Positions 28,001 through 37,220 of a DNA stretch of 64,000 bases are shown in pieces. The DNA is from Gammaproteobacteria bacterium (lineage in GTDB: Bacteria > Pseudomonadota > Gammaproteobacteria > Steroidobacterales > Rariloculaceae): contig JAJDVG010000003.1 in the NCBI GenBank assembly GCA_022826245.1, positions 38,489 to 102,488 on the forward strand, given 5' to 3'. Under the pieces are notes generated by a model. That model was not told where the DNA came from, searched no databases, and saw only the letters and a list, made by a program, of their open reading frames with translations. Position 1 is the stretch's first letter. Each line of letters begins with the position of its first letter. The translations under genes were made by a program, and so were the position numbers.

Positions 28001-28356
28001 GCGTAGAGCGCGCCGGCGCCGGCAAGCAGCAACGGCACCGCCAATGCGGAACCCGCAACGCCGGCCTCGAGCAGGCCGTAGACGAGCACCGGCCGGCGCA
28101 CGCGTCCGAGGAAGCGTCCCGCGATCGCAGCGCCCGCGGCCAGACCGCCCATGTAGGCGGCAAGCACGGTCGTTACGGCGAGTTCCGTCGTGCCGAATAC
28201 GAGTTGAAACTGGCGCAGCCAGGCCGTCTGATAGAGCAGCGCCGCAAGACCCGAAAGCAGAAAACAGGCGAGGACGCCCGCGAACACGAGCGTTTCGCCC
28301 GGCGCTCGCGGCTGTCCCGCGCTCGCCGGTCCCCGTGCGACGCGGGATCTGGCCAC
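25087..28356 (-). CDS. Membrane protein fused to a spermidine-synthase-like methyltransferase fold
   Basis: A 1089-residue protein. Residues 20-485 hold about 14 hydrophobic helices in two similar halves; MGATLPLLTRYAV near 155 echoes IGATFPLSVRILA near 391, and YAVNTAGAVAGA echoes YAWNTAGAIAGA. Residues about 495-800 form a spermidine-synthase-like Rossmann domain: VGLGGGVALENL (573-584), EIEPEV (595-600), VNDARN and SQPSHPW. The usual aminopropyltransferase Asp is replaced in SQPSHPW, as in the fused MFS/spermidine synthase family, so polyamine synthesis is doubtful. About 290 helical residues follow. It starts with GTG 19 bp after the TonB receptor gene. Confidence 0.75.
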   Translation of the reverse strand: MARSRVARGPASAGQPRAPGETLVFAGVLACFLLSGLAALLYQTAWLRQFQLVFGTTELAVTTVLAAYMGGLAAGAAIAGRFLGRVRRPVLVYGLLEAGVAGSALAVPLLLAGAGALYALMLGGQPEPPAAGAFGQPLYFVAAAFVVLALPTGFMGATLPLLTRYAVRTERQVGPRVALLYAVNTAGAVAGAVTAAFVLLPALGLGATLRVGIAVNVLIFVLAAWLARNRRDARPDDARSADSLAEPVADAGHRAERVGPGVPRLPSGFGRAFAARRSVILPLMALSGANAFLYEVLWTRMLSHVLGGSIYAFATMLAAFLSGIALGSGLAAKPAERAENAGRLFAAVQAAIAVLAACVYAWVQPLVPESREMLRLGTYAVAVMLPATVFIGATFPLSVRILARDESEAGRATASVYAWNTAGAIAGALLAGFLLIPALGFEGSIRLAVLVNLGIAALALVFIVPAGKLTVGFASAALAAVLIGYRPDRPQAVITATGFPIPETGSVEEVHYAVGRSATVLLRQRDGRFELRTNGLPEATISPRGSPPAGLAEPWLTALPLAARPDAGSMLMVGLGGGVALENLPASLTDVDAIEIEPEVISANRSLAGLRAADPLEDERIDVIVNDARNALRLTDKRYDAIVSQPSHPWTPGASHLYTREFVSLAKAHLNDDGVFAQWMSAEFVDAGLLGSLAATLLAVFDNVRLYHGGSSVLFLLASDGPLDLELELAGTGRPLAANLLYYSYLGLNGVEDFVAALVLDENGAERFAAGARPSTDDRNLMATASRPLGDGLTPAELMALLEPYDPLVDGDSWIHERFGAELNFSYIAGRLLADGQIDRAAQLAFAVADDSDRAMITGLVRGTAGRTEGVREAWLAALGADPGNDDARFALLEPELAALAADRASDDVRELAATLTGASAAVPRGWTLARNGDYEGLARLDAELARSNVTDLWYPHATRLRADWRARIVGESQFAFDALRMIDRVAPIRPDVDLFLLRAAAAEMLDDSDAFIESCRRAAESLEARLEDGTAGAAAISGAELDLNVRRFIALRADLLGLSDDPNASSAEVAARIERLVTRMQVLARDAG

Positions 28357-28361
28357 GGACT

Positions 28362-28375
28362 TGCGGCGCAGGCTC

Positions 28376-28376
<1 letters not shown>
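28362..28376 (+). repeat. Short remnant of the dispersed inverted-repeat element
   Basis: A 15-bp block identical to the inner part of the element arm at 33203-33217 occupies most of the 19-bp gap between the TonB receptor stop and the next start codon. It places an AGGAG-containing strand upstream of that GTG. Confidence 0.5.
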
Positions 28377-30826
<2,450 letters not shown>

Positions 30827-31035
30827 GATCCACCCCCTTCGTCAGATGCTGCGCCTGGACGGACGCGCCTTCGGCCGCCACGGGACCGAACGCCGTCCTC
30901 GCGTCGCATCAATTCAGGATTGTCTGGCATTCTGATGCGTATGCCCAGAGTATACGTGCTGCGCGCAGCCTCCCCAAACGGCTGCGATCAGGACCGGAAT
31001 TCGGCGTCGGCGGGTCTTCCGGACAGCGGCCGCGT

Positions 31036-33120
31036 TCAGGCCGAGGGCTCCTTCACGGCTTCGGTGCCCGCGATGTAGCCGTGCACGTGGCCCTTGCCGA
31101 GCCCGTGCTTGTTGAAGCCGCCGACGGCCTCGCCGCCCGCGTAGAGCCCCGGAATCGGCTGGCCCTCCATGTCGATGACCTGCTGGCGGCCGTTGACGCG
31201 CAAGCCCCCGTAGGAGTCGTGCCAGATCACCATGATCGCCAGCGCATGGAACGGCGGCGTCGCGATGCGCTGCATCGGCGCCTCGGTCTCGCGCTCGAAT
31301 TCGGGATCGGCGCCCGCGTCGACATAGCCGTTCCAGGTCGCCACGGTCTCGGCCAGATACTTGAGCGGCACGCGCTGGTATTCGTGGCCGGCCTCGATCT
31401 TCGCGGCCAGCGCCTCGATCGTGTCGGCCGTGAAGAAGTAGCCATTGTCGGCCACAAAGGGATAGCGCAGCTTCCACTCGTTTCGCTCGACCGCCGCCTG
31501 GTCGAAGATCGCCCAGAGCGGTCCCGAATAGTAGTGCGGAGGTTCCGAGCCCTCGTTCATCGCGAGCGCCGCGTCGAGCCCGTGATCGTAGTCGTACATC
31601 TGCCGGACCCATTCCTTGCGGCAGTTGCGCCAGTCGACGGGCTTGTGCTCGAGTCCGCGGCCCGGCGCCCCGCCATCGCCGGGATAGCGGTTGAGCCCCG
31701 GACGCACCGGCAGCCTGACCTCGTTGAAGAAGCGCTTGCCGACCTGGTTCACGGCGATGAACTCCTCGAAGCCGGCCGTGCCGACGTCGAGACCCGCGGA
31801 ACCGCGGTAACCGAAGGTCGGGTGGCCGGGCATCATGGCCGTGTACGCATCGCGGGTACCCAAACGCGTCGCGATGTGAAACGTCGTCGAGTAGGACAGG
31901 TTCTGCTGCATGCCGGCGAGGTTTGCGCCGATGCGCAGGCCCGCCTTGAGCGCGCTCGCATCCTGGCTGTGCGGGCCCTGCAGCGCCATGCCGCTCGTCG
32001 GGAAGGCCGGTTCGCGCATTGCCGGATAGAACATGCCGCGAACTTCCGGGTTGCCGGCATGTCCGCCCGAGGCCAGGATCACGGCGCGCCGCGCCCTGAT
32101 GTGCACGACGTCGCGCCGCTCGTCGACGTTGCCGTTCTGCCAGTAACTCTCCAGCCGCTCGCCCGTGTCCGGATGCATGCGCGGCGAGTAGTGCGCCCGG
32201 ATGCCGAGAATCCGGCCCGCGAAGGGCTCCTCGCGGATGAGTTCGTCGAAACAGCGGTGCAGCATGAACTCGACGCCCTTCTCGCGCGCGGAGAACTCCA
32301 GCGGCCGCGACAGCGCGACGCCGTTGGCGACGGTGTTCGGCCCGGCGAAGGGGCTTGCGCTGTACATCTGTACCGGAGCGAACGCGCTCGTGCGCTCGGG
32401 ATCGGCAAGGCCCGCGTCCTCGGCCGTGATCGTGCCGGCCTTCATGTCGGTCCTGTCGCCGAGCATGAAGATGCAGCGTGCGCCGCGCGCCCGCGACAGG
32501 CCGCCGCCGCCATGCGTGCCGTTGATCCGGCTGAAACGCACGTAGTTGTCCATGAGGAACTGCCGCGTCGCCGGGCAGTTCTCGGCCCAGGCGCGTACGA
32601 GTTCGCGCTCGTTGTAGCGGTAGGGGTTCTGGGCTTTGACGTCGAGGACCGACCAGTCGGTGATGTCGGTGAAGAGCAGTTCGATGTCGTCGTCGAGTTC
32701 CTCGGGACTCTCGAGCGGCCTGACGGTGACATAGCCGTCCTGGTCGCTCTCGCCTTTCATGTCCCTGAGCTGGACCGGATCGCCGCCGCCGAGCGAGATG
32801 AAGGACCCGCTGTGCAGCATCCGGCCGCCGAGGTCGAAGTTCTGGTCGACGACGAGCACCGACGCGCCGAGATCGCGTGCCCGGATCGCCGCCGTCAGGC
32901 CGGCGCAGCCGCCGCCCGCGATGACGATGTCGGCTTCGTGGTCCCACTGGATCTGCCCGGCGCCCGCCGATGCCTGCTGCGCCCGGGCGGCGCCCGCCTC
33001 GACCATTGCCGCCGCGCCGAGTCCGGCCGCGGCGGCCTTCTTGACGAAGTCGCGCCGGCTTACGCCGCGCTTGTCCCGATGCCCTGAGTCGCTGCGCTCA
33101 TCGTCGCGTTTCCCGGCCAT
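31036..33120 (-). CDS. Tat-exported FAD-dependent oxidoreductase (fumarate reductase/ketosteroid dehydrogenase type)
   Basis: A 694-residue flavoprotein. The N-terminus carries a twin-arginine signal (SRRDFVKKAAAAGLGAAAM). The FAD-binding fold begins with ADIVIAGGGCAGLTAAIRA and closes with IPGLYAGGEAVGGFNKHGLGKG. The overall pattern is that of the FAD_binding_2 family: fumarate reductase flavoproteins and 3-ketosteroid dehydrogenases. The Gly-rich HGGGGLSRAR stretch and the long insert around 300-420 differ from classical fumarate reductases. ATG 33120 is preferred to ATG 33144 because GGGGGG precedes it at better spacing. A periplasmic dehydrogenase is likely; the substrate is unknown. Confidence 0.8.
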   Translation of the reverse strand: MAGKRDDERSDSGHRDKRGVSRRDFVKKAAAAGLGAAAMVEAGAARAQQASAGAGQIQWDHEADIVIAGGGCAGLTAAIRARDLGASVLVVDQNFDLGGRMLHSGSFISLGGGDPVQLRDMKGESDQDGYVTVRPLESPEELDDDIELLFTDITDWSVLDVKAQNPYRYNERELVRAWAENCPATRQFLMDNYVRFSRINGTHGGGGLSRARGARCIFMLGDRTDMKAGTITAEDAGLADPERTSAFAPVQMYSASPFAGPNTVANGVALSRPLEFSAREKGVEFMLHRCFDELIREEPFAGRILGIRAHYSPRMHPDTGERLESYWQNGNVDERRDVVHIRARRAVILASGGHAGNPEVRGMFYPAMREPAFPTSGMALQGPHSQDASALKAGLRIGANLAGMQQNLSYSTTFHIATRLGTRDAYTAMMPGHPTFGYRGSAGLDVGTAGFEEFIAVNQVGKRFFNEVRLPVRPGLNRYPGDGGAPGRGLEHKPVDWRNCRKEWVRQMYDYDHGLDAALAMNEGSEPPHYYSGPLWAIFDQAAVERNEWKLRYPFVADNGYFFTADTIEALAAKIEAGHEYQRVPLKYLAETVATWNGYVDAGADPEFERETEAPMQRIATPPFHALAIMVIWHDSYGGLRVNGRQQVIDMEGQPIPGLYAGGEAVGGFNKHGLGKGHVHGYIAGTEAVKEPSA

Positions 33121-33150
33121 GTCCGATTGCCCCCCGGTGACCATTGCCCC

Positions 33151-33218
33151 GGGAGCCTGCGCCGCAGGAAGTCGCGACAGCGAATTTGCAGCCGTGAATT
33201 CCTGCGGCGCAGGCTCCA
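33151..33218. repeat. Complete dispersed inverted-repeat element
   Basis: Two perfect 19-bp arms (33152-33170 and 33199-33217) face each other across 28 bp that include GTCGCGAC and TTTGCAGCCGTGAA blocks. Other copies, whole or partial, lie at 23697-23727, 28362-28376 and 45835-45935. The structure is like REP/BIME palindromic units or a very small non-autonomous element. It lies between the flavoprotein and cyclase genes. Confidence 0.85.
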
Positions 33219-33310
33219 GGACGCTGTTGTTGTCCGATCACCGTAACAGGGCCCGCGACCGCGGACAATGGCGCATCGCGCGCGCCCGGCACGACCGCCG
33301 CCCGGGCAGT

Positions 33311-33340
33311 CGGCCTGCGGCGAGGGACGCCCGCAGGCCG
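33311..33340 (-). terminator. GC-rich hairpin downstream of the cyclase gene
   Basis: A perfect 10-bp inverted repeat (33311-33320 and 33331-33340) with a 10-base loop lies 15 bp past the cyclase stop. No T-tract follows on the minus strand, so it may stabilise the transcript end or work with Rho rather than act alone. Confidence 0.45.
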
Positions 33341-33354
33341 GGCGGGCGCGCGGA

Positions 33355-34320
33355 TTACCAGATCGCGACGGGATTGATCATCATCTGCACGGCGCCCTTG
33401 AGCCTCGGCTGACCCAGCACGAACGCGAACTCGCTGACGCGTTCCTCCGCCAGCCGGCCCGTGTTCATCGTCTCCAGGATGTAGATGCCGTTCTCCTTGA
33501 GCAGCGTCACGTGGCCGTAGAAAACCCGGTCGCCGGGCGCGGCCGGCACCGCTTCGACGCCCCAGGTATCGGCGCCGACCGCAAGCGGCCCCTGCGCGGC
33601 GAGCCAGACGGCCGCTTCGTTCGTGATGCCGGGTTCGGCGGCGACCCAGGCGGCCGGGTCGGATTCGAGATAAGCGTCGGTCCAGCCCGTGTGAAACAGC
33701 ACGACGTCGCCCGTCTGGATCTCGACGCCCTGCGCCTCGGCGGCGGCCTGCACGTCACCCGCGTCGAAGGCCTGACCGCCGTCAAGCGCGGCAACGCCGA
33801 AGTGCCGCGCCATGTCGATGAGCACGCCGCGCGCGACGAGCGGCGGGATCCCGTCGATGCCGAACTTCTCAAGCCCCGCGATCGCCGCGAAATCGCTGCC
33901 CGGAGTGCAGTTGTAGAACATGCCGTCCTCGCCGAGGTGGCCGAGGCCGTCGATCTGCGGCCCCATGCCCCACCAGAGCTGGCTCACGTCGTCGTTGTAG
34001 CTCATCGGCCAGCCGAAGTCGCCGTCGAGCGAACGGCCGTGATGCTGCCCGGGCTGCACGACCTGCAGCATCATCCGGCGCGGCGCGAACGCCGGCATGT
34101 CCGGGTCGATCACGATGCCGAGCGGATGGACCTCGCCGGCTTCGACGAGGCTCAATGCCGCAAGGACGCGCTCGGCCGTGACCAGGTTCGCCGCGCCGAT
34201 CTCGTCGTCCGCCCCGAACCGCGACGGCGCGCATTCCTGGGCATGCGCGGCGCCCGCCGCGAACACGAGCAGCAATGCCGCCCGGACAGCGCGGCTCATC
34301 GTCATGATCGTCATCCTCAT
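33355..34320 (-). CDS. Secreted cyclase-family protein (kynurenine formamidase fold)
   Basis: A 321-residue protein with a signal peptide ending AAGAAHAQ. The cyclase/Kyn-formamidase fold is suggested by WWGMGPQIDGLGHLGEDGMFYNC, where the usual metal-binding HxGTHxD is changed to a DGLGH-type motif, and by GDVVLFHTGWTDAY and IYILETMN. Such proteins are metal-dependent hydrolases or dehydratases of small cyclic or amide substrates. GGAGG lies seven bases before ATG 34320, deciding among several nearby Met codons. It follows the PHA depolymerase gene by 35 bp and could be the last gene of that operon, although a periplasmic enzyme has no obvious role in granule metabolism. Confidence 0.7.
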   Translation of the reverse strand: MRMTIMTMSRAVRAALLLVFAAGAAHAQECAPSRFGADDEIGAANLVTAERVLAALSLVEAGEVHPLGIVIDPDMPAFAPRRMMLQVVQPGQHHGRSLDGDFGWPMSYNDDVSQLWWGMGPQIDGLGHLGEDGMFYNCTPGSDFAAIAGLEKFGIDGIPPLVARGVLIDMARHFGVAALDGGQAFDAGDVQAAAEAQGVEIQTGDVVLFHTGWTDAYLESDPAAWVAAEPGITNEAAVWLAAQGPLAVGADTWGVEAVPAAPGDRVFYGHVTLLKENGIYILETMNTGRLAEERVSEFAFVLGQPRLKGAVQMMINPVAIW

Positions 34321-34355
34321 TCACTTGCCTCCAGGCAATCGTGGGTTGTCGAAGC

Positions 34356-35186
34356 TCAGGCGCGCAGGGCTGTCACCTTGCCGACCCGCCTGCGGCCGCG
34401 CTCGATGAAGCGCCCGATGCGCTCGCCGGTGTTGCGCGCATCGTCCCAGAGAAACAGGTGGCCCGCGTCCGGCACGATATCGAGTTCGGCGCGCGGAATC
34501 CGCCGGGCGAGCAACTCGGGATTGACCGGCGGGATCAACGGATCGTCGTCGCCGCAGATCACGAGCGTCTCCTGGCGAATCCGGTCCAGAAACCCGAGAC
34601 TCGACCAGCACATGCCCGCGCAAAGCTGCATCGCGTAGCCGTGGTAGCTCGGCGGGTGGGCGCGCCGGGCCAGCATCATCCGGTGGCGGATCCGCGGGTT
34701 GCGCGCCGTGCGGCCGCCGTAAGCCTCGGCCGCCGTGCGATTGAAATACCGCGGCGAGTAATAGCGAAACGGTGTCGCGAGCACGACCATCGCCTGCGGC
34801 GAACCGAGCACCATGCCGACTCCGCAGGTCGTGGCGGCGAGCACGAGCCGCTCGATACGCTCCGGATGGTCGAGCGCCAACTGCTGCGCGACTCCGCCGC
34901 CGTAGGAATAGCCGATCACGTCGGTGCTCGAAATCCCGCAATCGTCGAGCACGGCGGCCGTGAGTTCGGCGAGTTCGGCGACCGACACCGGATAGACCGG
35001 CGTGCTGGAGCGCCCCGTCCCCGGCGCGTCGTAGCGGATGATGCGGCGCTCGGGCAGGTAGCTCAGGAACGGGCCCCACATCTCCGTGTTGCAGCCGAGA
35101 CCGGCGATCAGCAGCAGGGGCTCGCCGACGCCGGCTTCCGCGATGTGAATGCGGTGACCGCACCAGCTCATGTAGCGGCTAGCCAT
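34356..35186 (-). CDS. phaZ: Intracellular PHA depolymerase-like alpha/beta hydrolase
   Basis: A 276-residue alpha/beta hydrolase. Ser94 sits in GYSYGGG; Asp in GDDDPLIPPVN (about 213) and His242 in DAGHLFLW complete the triad. The GDDDPLIP and GHLFL phrases, a VLAATT stretch and an RYYSPRYF segment closely resemble medium-chain-length PHA depolymerases of pseudomonads. ATG 35186 lies inside the end of phaC (8-bp overlap), so the enzyme is coupled to the synthase. It would mobilise stored polyester in the cytoplasm. A longer upstream frame to 35333 has synthase-antiphase codons and is rejected. Confidence 0.8.
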   Translation of the reverse strand: MASRYMSWCGHRIHIAEAGVGEPLLLIAGLGCNTEMWGPFLSYLPERRIIRYDAPGTGRSSTPVYPVSVAELAELTAAVLDDCGISSTDVIGYSYGGGVAQQLALDHPERIERLVLAATTCGVGMVLGSPQAMVVLATPFRYYSPRYFNRTAAEAYGGRTARNPRIRHRMMLARRAHPPSYHGYAMQLCAGMCWSSLGFLDRIRQETLVICGDDDPLIPPVNPELLARRIPRAELDIVPDAGHLFLWDDARNTGERIGRFIERGRRRVGKVTALRA

Positions 35187-36276
35187 CGGCGCACGGCTCC
35201 GCGGCGTTTTCGTCCCCGAGAAACTCGACCACCCGCGGCCAGAGCCCCGCCGCGGCCCGTCCGGCGACGATGCCGACATGCCCGCCGCGCAGCCTGACGA
35301 TTTCCGCCTGCGGCACGATGGATTGAATCGCATCGACGCCTTCGGGCGGCGAAATCGTATCCCGGGCGGCCGAGACCGACAGCACGGGCATCGTCACGTT
35401 GTCGAGGTCGACGCCGCGGCCGCCGACCGTGGCCTCGCCGTTCATGAGCCCGTTGCGTCCGGGGCCGAACTGCCGGTACATCTCGGCCAGCAAGCGGCCC
35501 GGCGCGGGCACGACATCGTCGACCCACGACGCCATCGTGCGCACGGCGCGCAGCCGTTCGGGCGAATCGTCGAGCCGGTCCCAGAGGTCGGCGACGCGGC
35601 CGAGTACGCTGTTGGAGCCCGGCGCCAGCATCTCGAACCAGCTCTTGACCTCGATGGCCGGCACGAGGCGCGGCCGCTCGTAGCTCTCGCCCTCAAGCCC
35701 CATGCGGTGGGCGATCCAGGAGATGCCGCCCTCGACGTCGCCGTCGACCGTCGTCGTGAGCAGCGCAAGCCGCGCCACCGTTTCCGGGTAAAGCGCCGAG
35801 TAGAGAAGCGCGAGCGTCCCGCCGAGGCAATAGCCGACGATGCCGACTTCGGAGGCGCCGCTCGTGCGGCGGATCGTGCGTACGGAGCGGCGAATCAGGC
35901 CGTCGACGTAGTAGGCGAGATCGCAGAAGCGGTCTTCGCGCGTCGGCACGCCGAAGTCCGCGATGTAGACGTCGAAGCCTGCCGCCGCGACATGGCCCGC
36001 GAAGGACCGGCCCGGCAGCAGATCCAGGATGAAGTAGCGGCTGACCGGCGCCGGTATGAAGAGGACCGGCGGGCCGTTGCGCGGCTCGCCCGCCGAATCG
36101 ACGAGCCTGAGCAGCCGGAGCTTGTTCTCGCGGTAGACGACTCTGGCGGGCGTGGCGCCGGCGCCGTAATGGCCGGGGGTGGTCAGCACCTCGTGCAGCC
36201 GTTCGAGCTTCGCGCGGCTTTGCCGCGAGAGTTCGATCAGCGATTCGAGTTCGCGATCCTCCGGTACGACGCTCAA
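35179..36276 (-). CDS. phaC: Class III-type poly(3-hydroxyalkanoate) synthase PhaC
   Basis: From TTG 36276 the protein has 365 residues, the length of class III PhaC subunits. The lipase-like box is GYCLGG with catalytic Cys150; Asp306 (AARDTISPP) and His333 (RGGHVGIV) complete the triad, nearly the numbering of the Allochromatium enzyme. Other family phrases are PVLFIPAPVSRYFILDL and FDVYIADFG. The TTG overlaps the TGA stop of the upstream PhaE-like gene (TTGA), giving tight 1:1 coupling. Starting at the longer frame's 36558 would add 94 arginine-rich residues that read over the PhaE-like gene. It polymerises hydroxyacyl-CoA into cytoplasmic granules. Confidence 0.9.
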   Translation of the reverse strand: MSVVPEDRELESLIELSRQSRAKLERLHEVLTTPGHYGAGATPARVVYRENKLRLLRLVDSAGEPRNGPPVLFIPAPVSRYFILDLLPGRSFAGHVAAAGFDVYIADFGVPTREDRFCDLAYYVDGLIRRSVRTIRRTSGASEVGIVGYCLGGTLALLYSALYPETVARLALLTTTVDGDVEGGISWIAHRMGLEGESYERPRLVPAIEVKSWFEMLAPGSNSVLGRVADLWDRLDDSPERLRAVRTMASWVDDVVPAPGRLLAEMYRQFGPGRNGLMNGEATVGGRGVDLDNVTMPVLSVSAARDTISPPEGVDAIQSIVPQAEIVRLRGGHVGIVAGRAAAGLWPRVVEFLGDENAAEPCADG

Positions 36277-36623
36277 GGGTCCTGCTGCTCCTTGCCGTCT
36301 TGCCCGTCCTGCTTGGCGATAAGCTCGTCGAGCGTCATGCGCAGATCCGCGACCTGCCCCTGAAGTTCGCGCAGCGCGAAGAGTATCTGGTCCAGCCGAT
36401 CTGCGGAATCGGATTCCGGCGCCGATGCGGCTGGCGGAACGGGCGTGGGATAAGGTTTGCCCGCGAGCAGCGAACCTCGCATGGCATTGCCGAGGTGGGT
36501 CAGGAATTCTTCGTTGCGGACCATGGAATCGAGATACGCGAGCGTGGTCTTCTGCCACTCGCGCTGCTCCTCGAGCCAGCGCTCGACGAGCGTGGGTTCG
36601 GTATTCGGGTCTTCGTCGGCCAC
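36273..36623 (-). CDS. phaE: Short PhaE-like PHA synthase subunit
   Basis: A 116-residue, mostly helical protein: an N-terminal WLEEQREWQKTTLAYLDSM helix, a Pro/Ala/Ser-rich hinge (about 60-75), and a C-terminal heptad-like coiled coil (RLDQILFALRELQGQVADLRM). Class III synthases need PhaE (usually about 350 residues) and class IV need PhaR (about 200). This is much shorter, but its position immediately before phaC and the terminal coiled coil support the same role. It starts with GTG behind AGGAG. Alternatively it could be a small granule-associated protein; sequence evidence alone is modest. Confidence 0.6.
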   Translation of the reverse strand: MADEDPNTEPTLVERWLEEQREWQKTTLAYLDSMVRNEEFLTHLGNAMRGSLLAGKPYPTPVPPAASAPESDSADRLDQILFALRELQGQVADLRMTLDELIAKQDGQDGKEQQDP

Positions 36624-36729
36624 GCTGTCGCTCCTGTCGACCTGCGTTTCCCCCGCGGGCGCGGCGCTCAGTTTACGTCAGCATGCTCGATCCGGGCCAC
36701 AGCACCGCGTTGGCAGAACGGTGAAAGCG

Positions 36730-36755
36730 AAAAAAAACGGCGCACCGAAGCGCCG
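36730..36755 (-). terminator. Rho-independent terminator between phasin and synthase genes
   Basis: On the minus strand a CGGCGC/GCGCCG stem (36750-36755 and 36738-36743) with a six-base loop is followed by eight T (A-run at 36730-36737). It is the clearest intrinsic terminator in the window. It lies after the phasin stop and before the PhaE-like gene, so most phasin transcripts would end here and only read-through would reach phaE-phaC-phaZ. Confidence 0.9.
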
Positions 36756-36779
36756 CAATAGAGGGAGTCGGGAAACCGG

Positions 36780-37088
36780 TCAGGACTGGGCCTTGGGCTT
36801 CGCCCGCGATGTCGACGAGGACGTCGCGGCCGGAGCAGGCGTCGCGAACAGCCTGTCGGCAAACTTCTGCTGCTGTTTGAGCCACTTGTTCGCAAACGCG
36901 AAATTGGCCTCGGTCATCTCCTGCGGCGTCGGCAGGTCCGTTGCGAATGCCGGAGCGGGCATCGAGGGGAGCTTGCTCATCCAATCCATGACGGGCGCCA
37001 CGGACTTGAGATAGTTCTCCTGCATTTCAGCCACGGCATCCAGGTACTGATCGCCGGCTGCGGTGGCAAGCTTTGCAAATTCTGACAT
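36780..37088 (-). CDS. Phasin-like PHA granule-associated protein
   Basis: A 102-residue protein with an amphipathic helix pattern (EFAKLATAAGDQYLDAVAEMQENYLKSV broken across heptads), a Pro-rich middle and a basic Ala/Ser/Lys tail, as in phasins that coat granules. ATG 37088 is preferred because AGGAG lies seven bases upstream. It heads the PHA locus and is followed by a strong terminator, matching the need for abundant phasin over synthase. Assignment rests on composition, size and context; no sharp motif is present. Confidence 0.6.
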   Translation of the reverse strand: MSEFAKLATAAGDQYLDAVAEMQENYLKSVAPVMDWMSKLPSMPAPAFATDLPTPQEMTEANFAFANKWLKQQQKFADRLFATPAPAATSSSTSRAKPKAQS

Positions 37089-37139
37089 CGTAGTTCTCCT
37101 CCACAAAAACAGCTCAAGTGCAAGGTAATTCCGTAAAGC

Positions 37140-37175
37140 GTGCGTAGTTTGCTACGCACTCGCTCTGCATGTCAA
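37140..37175 (-). promoter_or_regulatory. Phasin promoter region with an inverted repeat
   Basis: On the minus strand a perfect TTGACA (37170-37175) is followed, over the expected -10 position, by an 8-bp inverted repeat (37140-37147 and 37152-37159, GTGCGTAG/CTACGCAC). The -10 itself is poor (CAAACT at 18 bp). The repeat could be the operator of a PHA-responsive repressor. Confidence 0.5.
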
Positions 37176-37220
37176 GCGTTTGGGGAGATTTTTTCGCAAC
37201 GGGCGTTTCGGCGTGGACAG

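Noticed and set aside
31081..33087. A 668-codon plus-strand frame opposite the flavoprotein gene
   Set aside because: It is antisense to a flavoprotein with intact FAD motifs and has no motif of its own.
35187..35333. Starting the PHA depolymerase at the upstream end of its open frame
   Set aside because: The extra 49 residues are Arg/Ser-rich and read antiphase through the PhaC C-terminus; the ATG at 35186 begins the family-like sequence.
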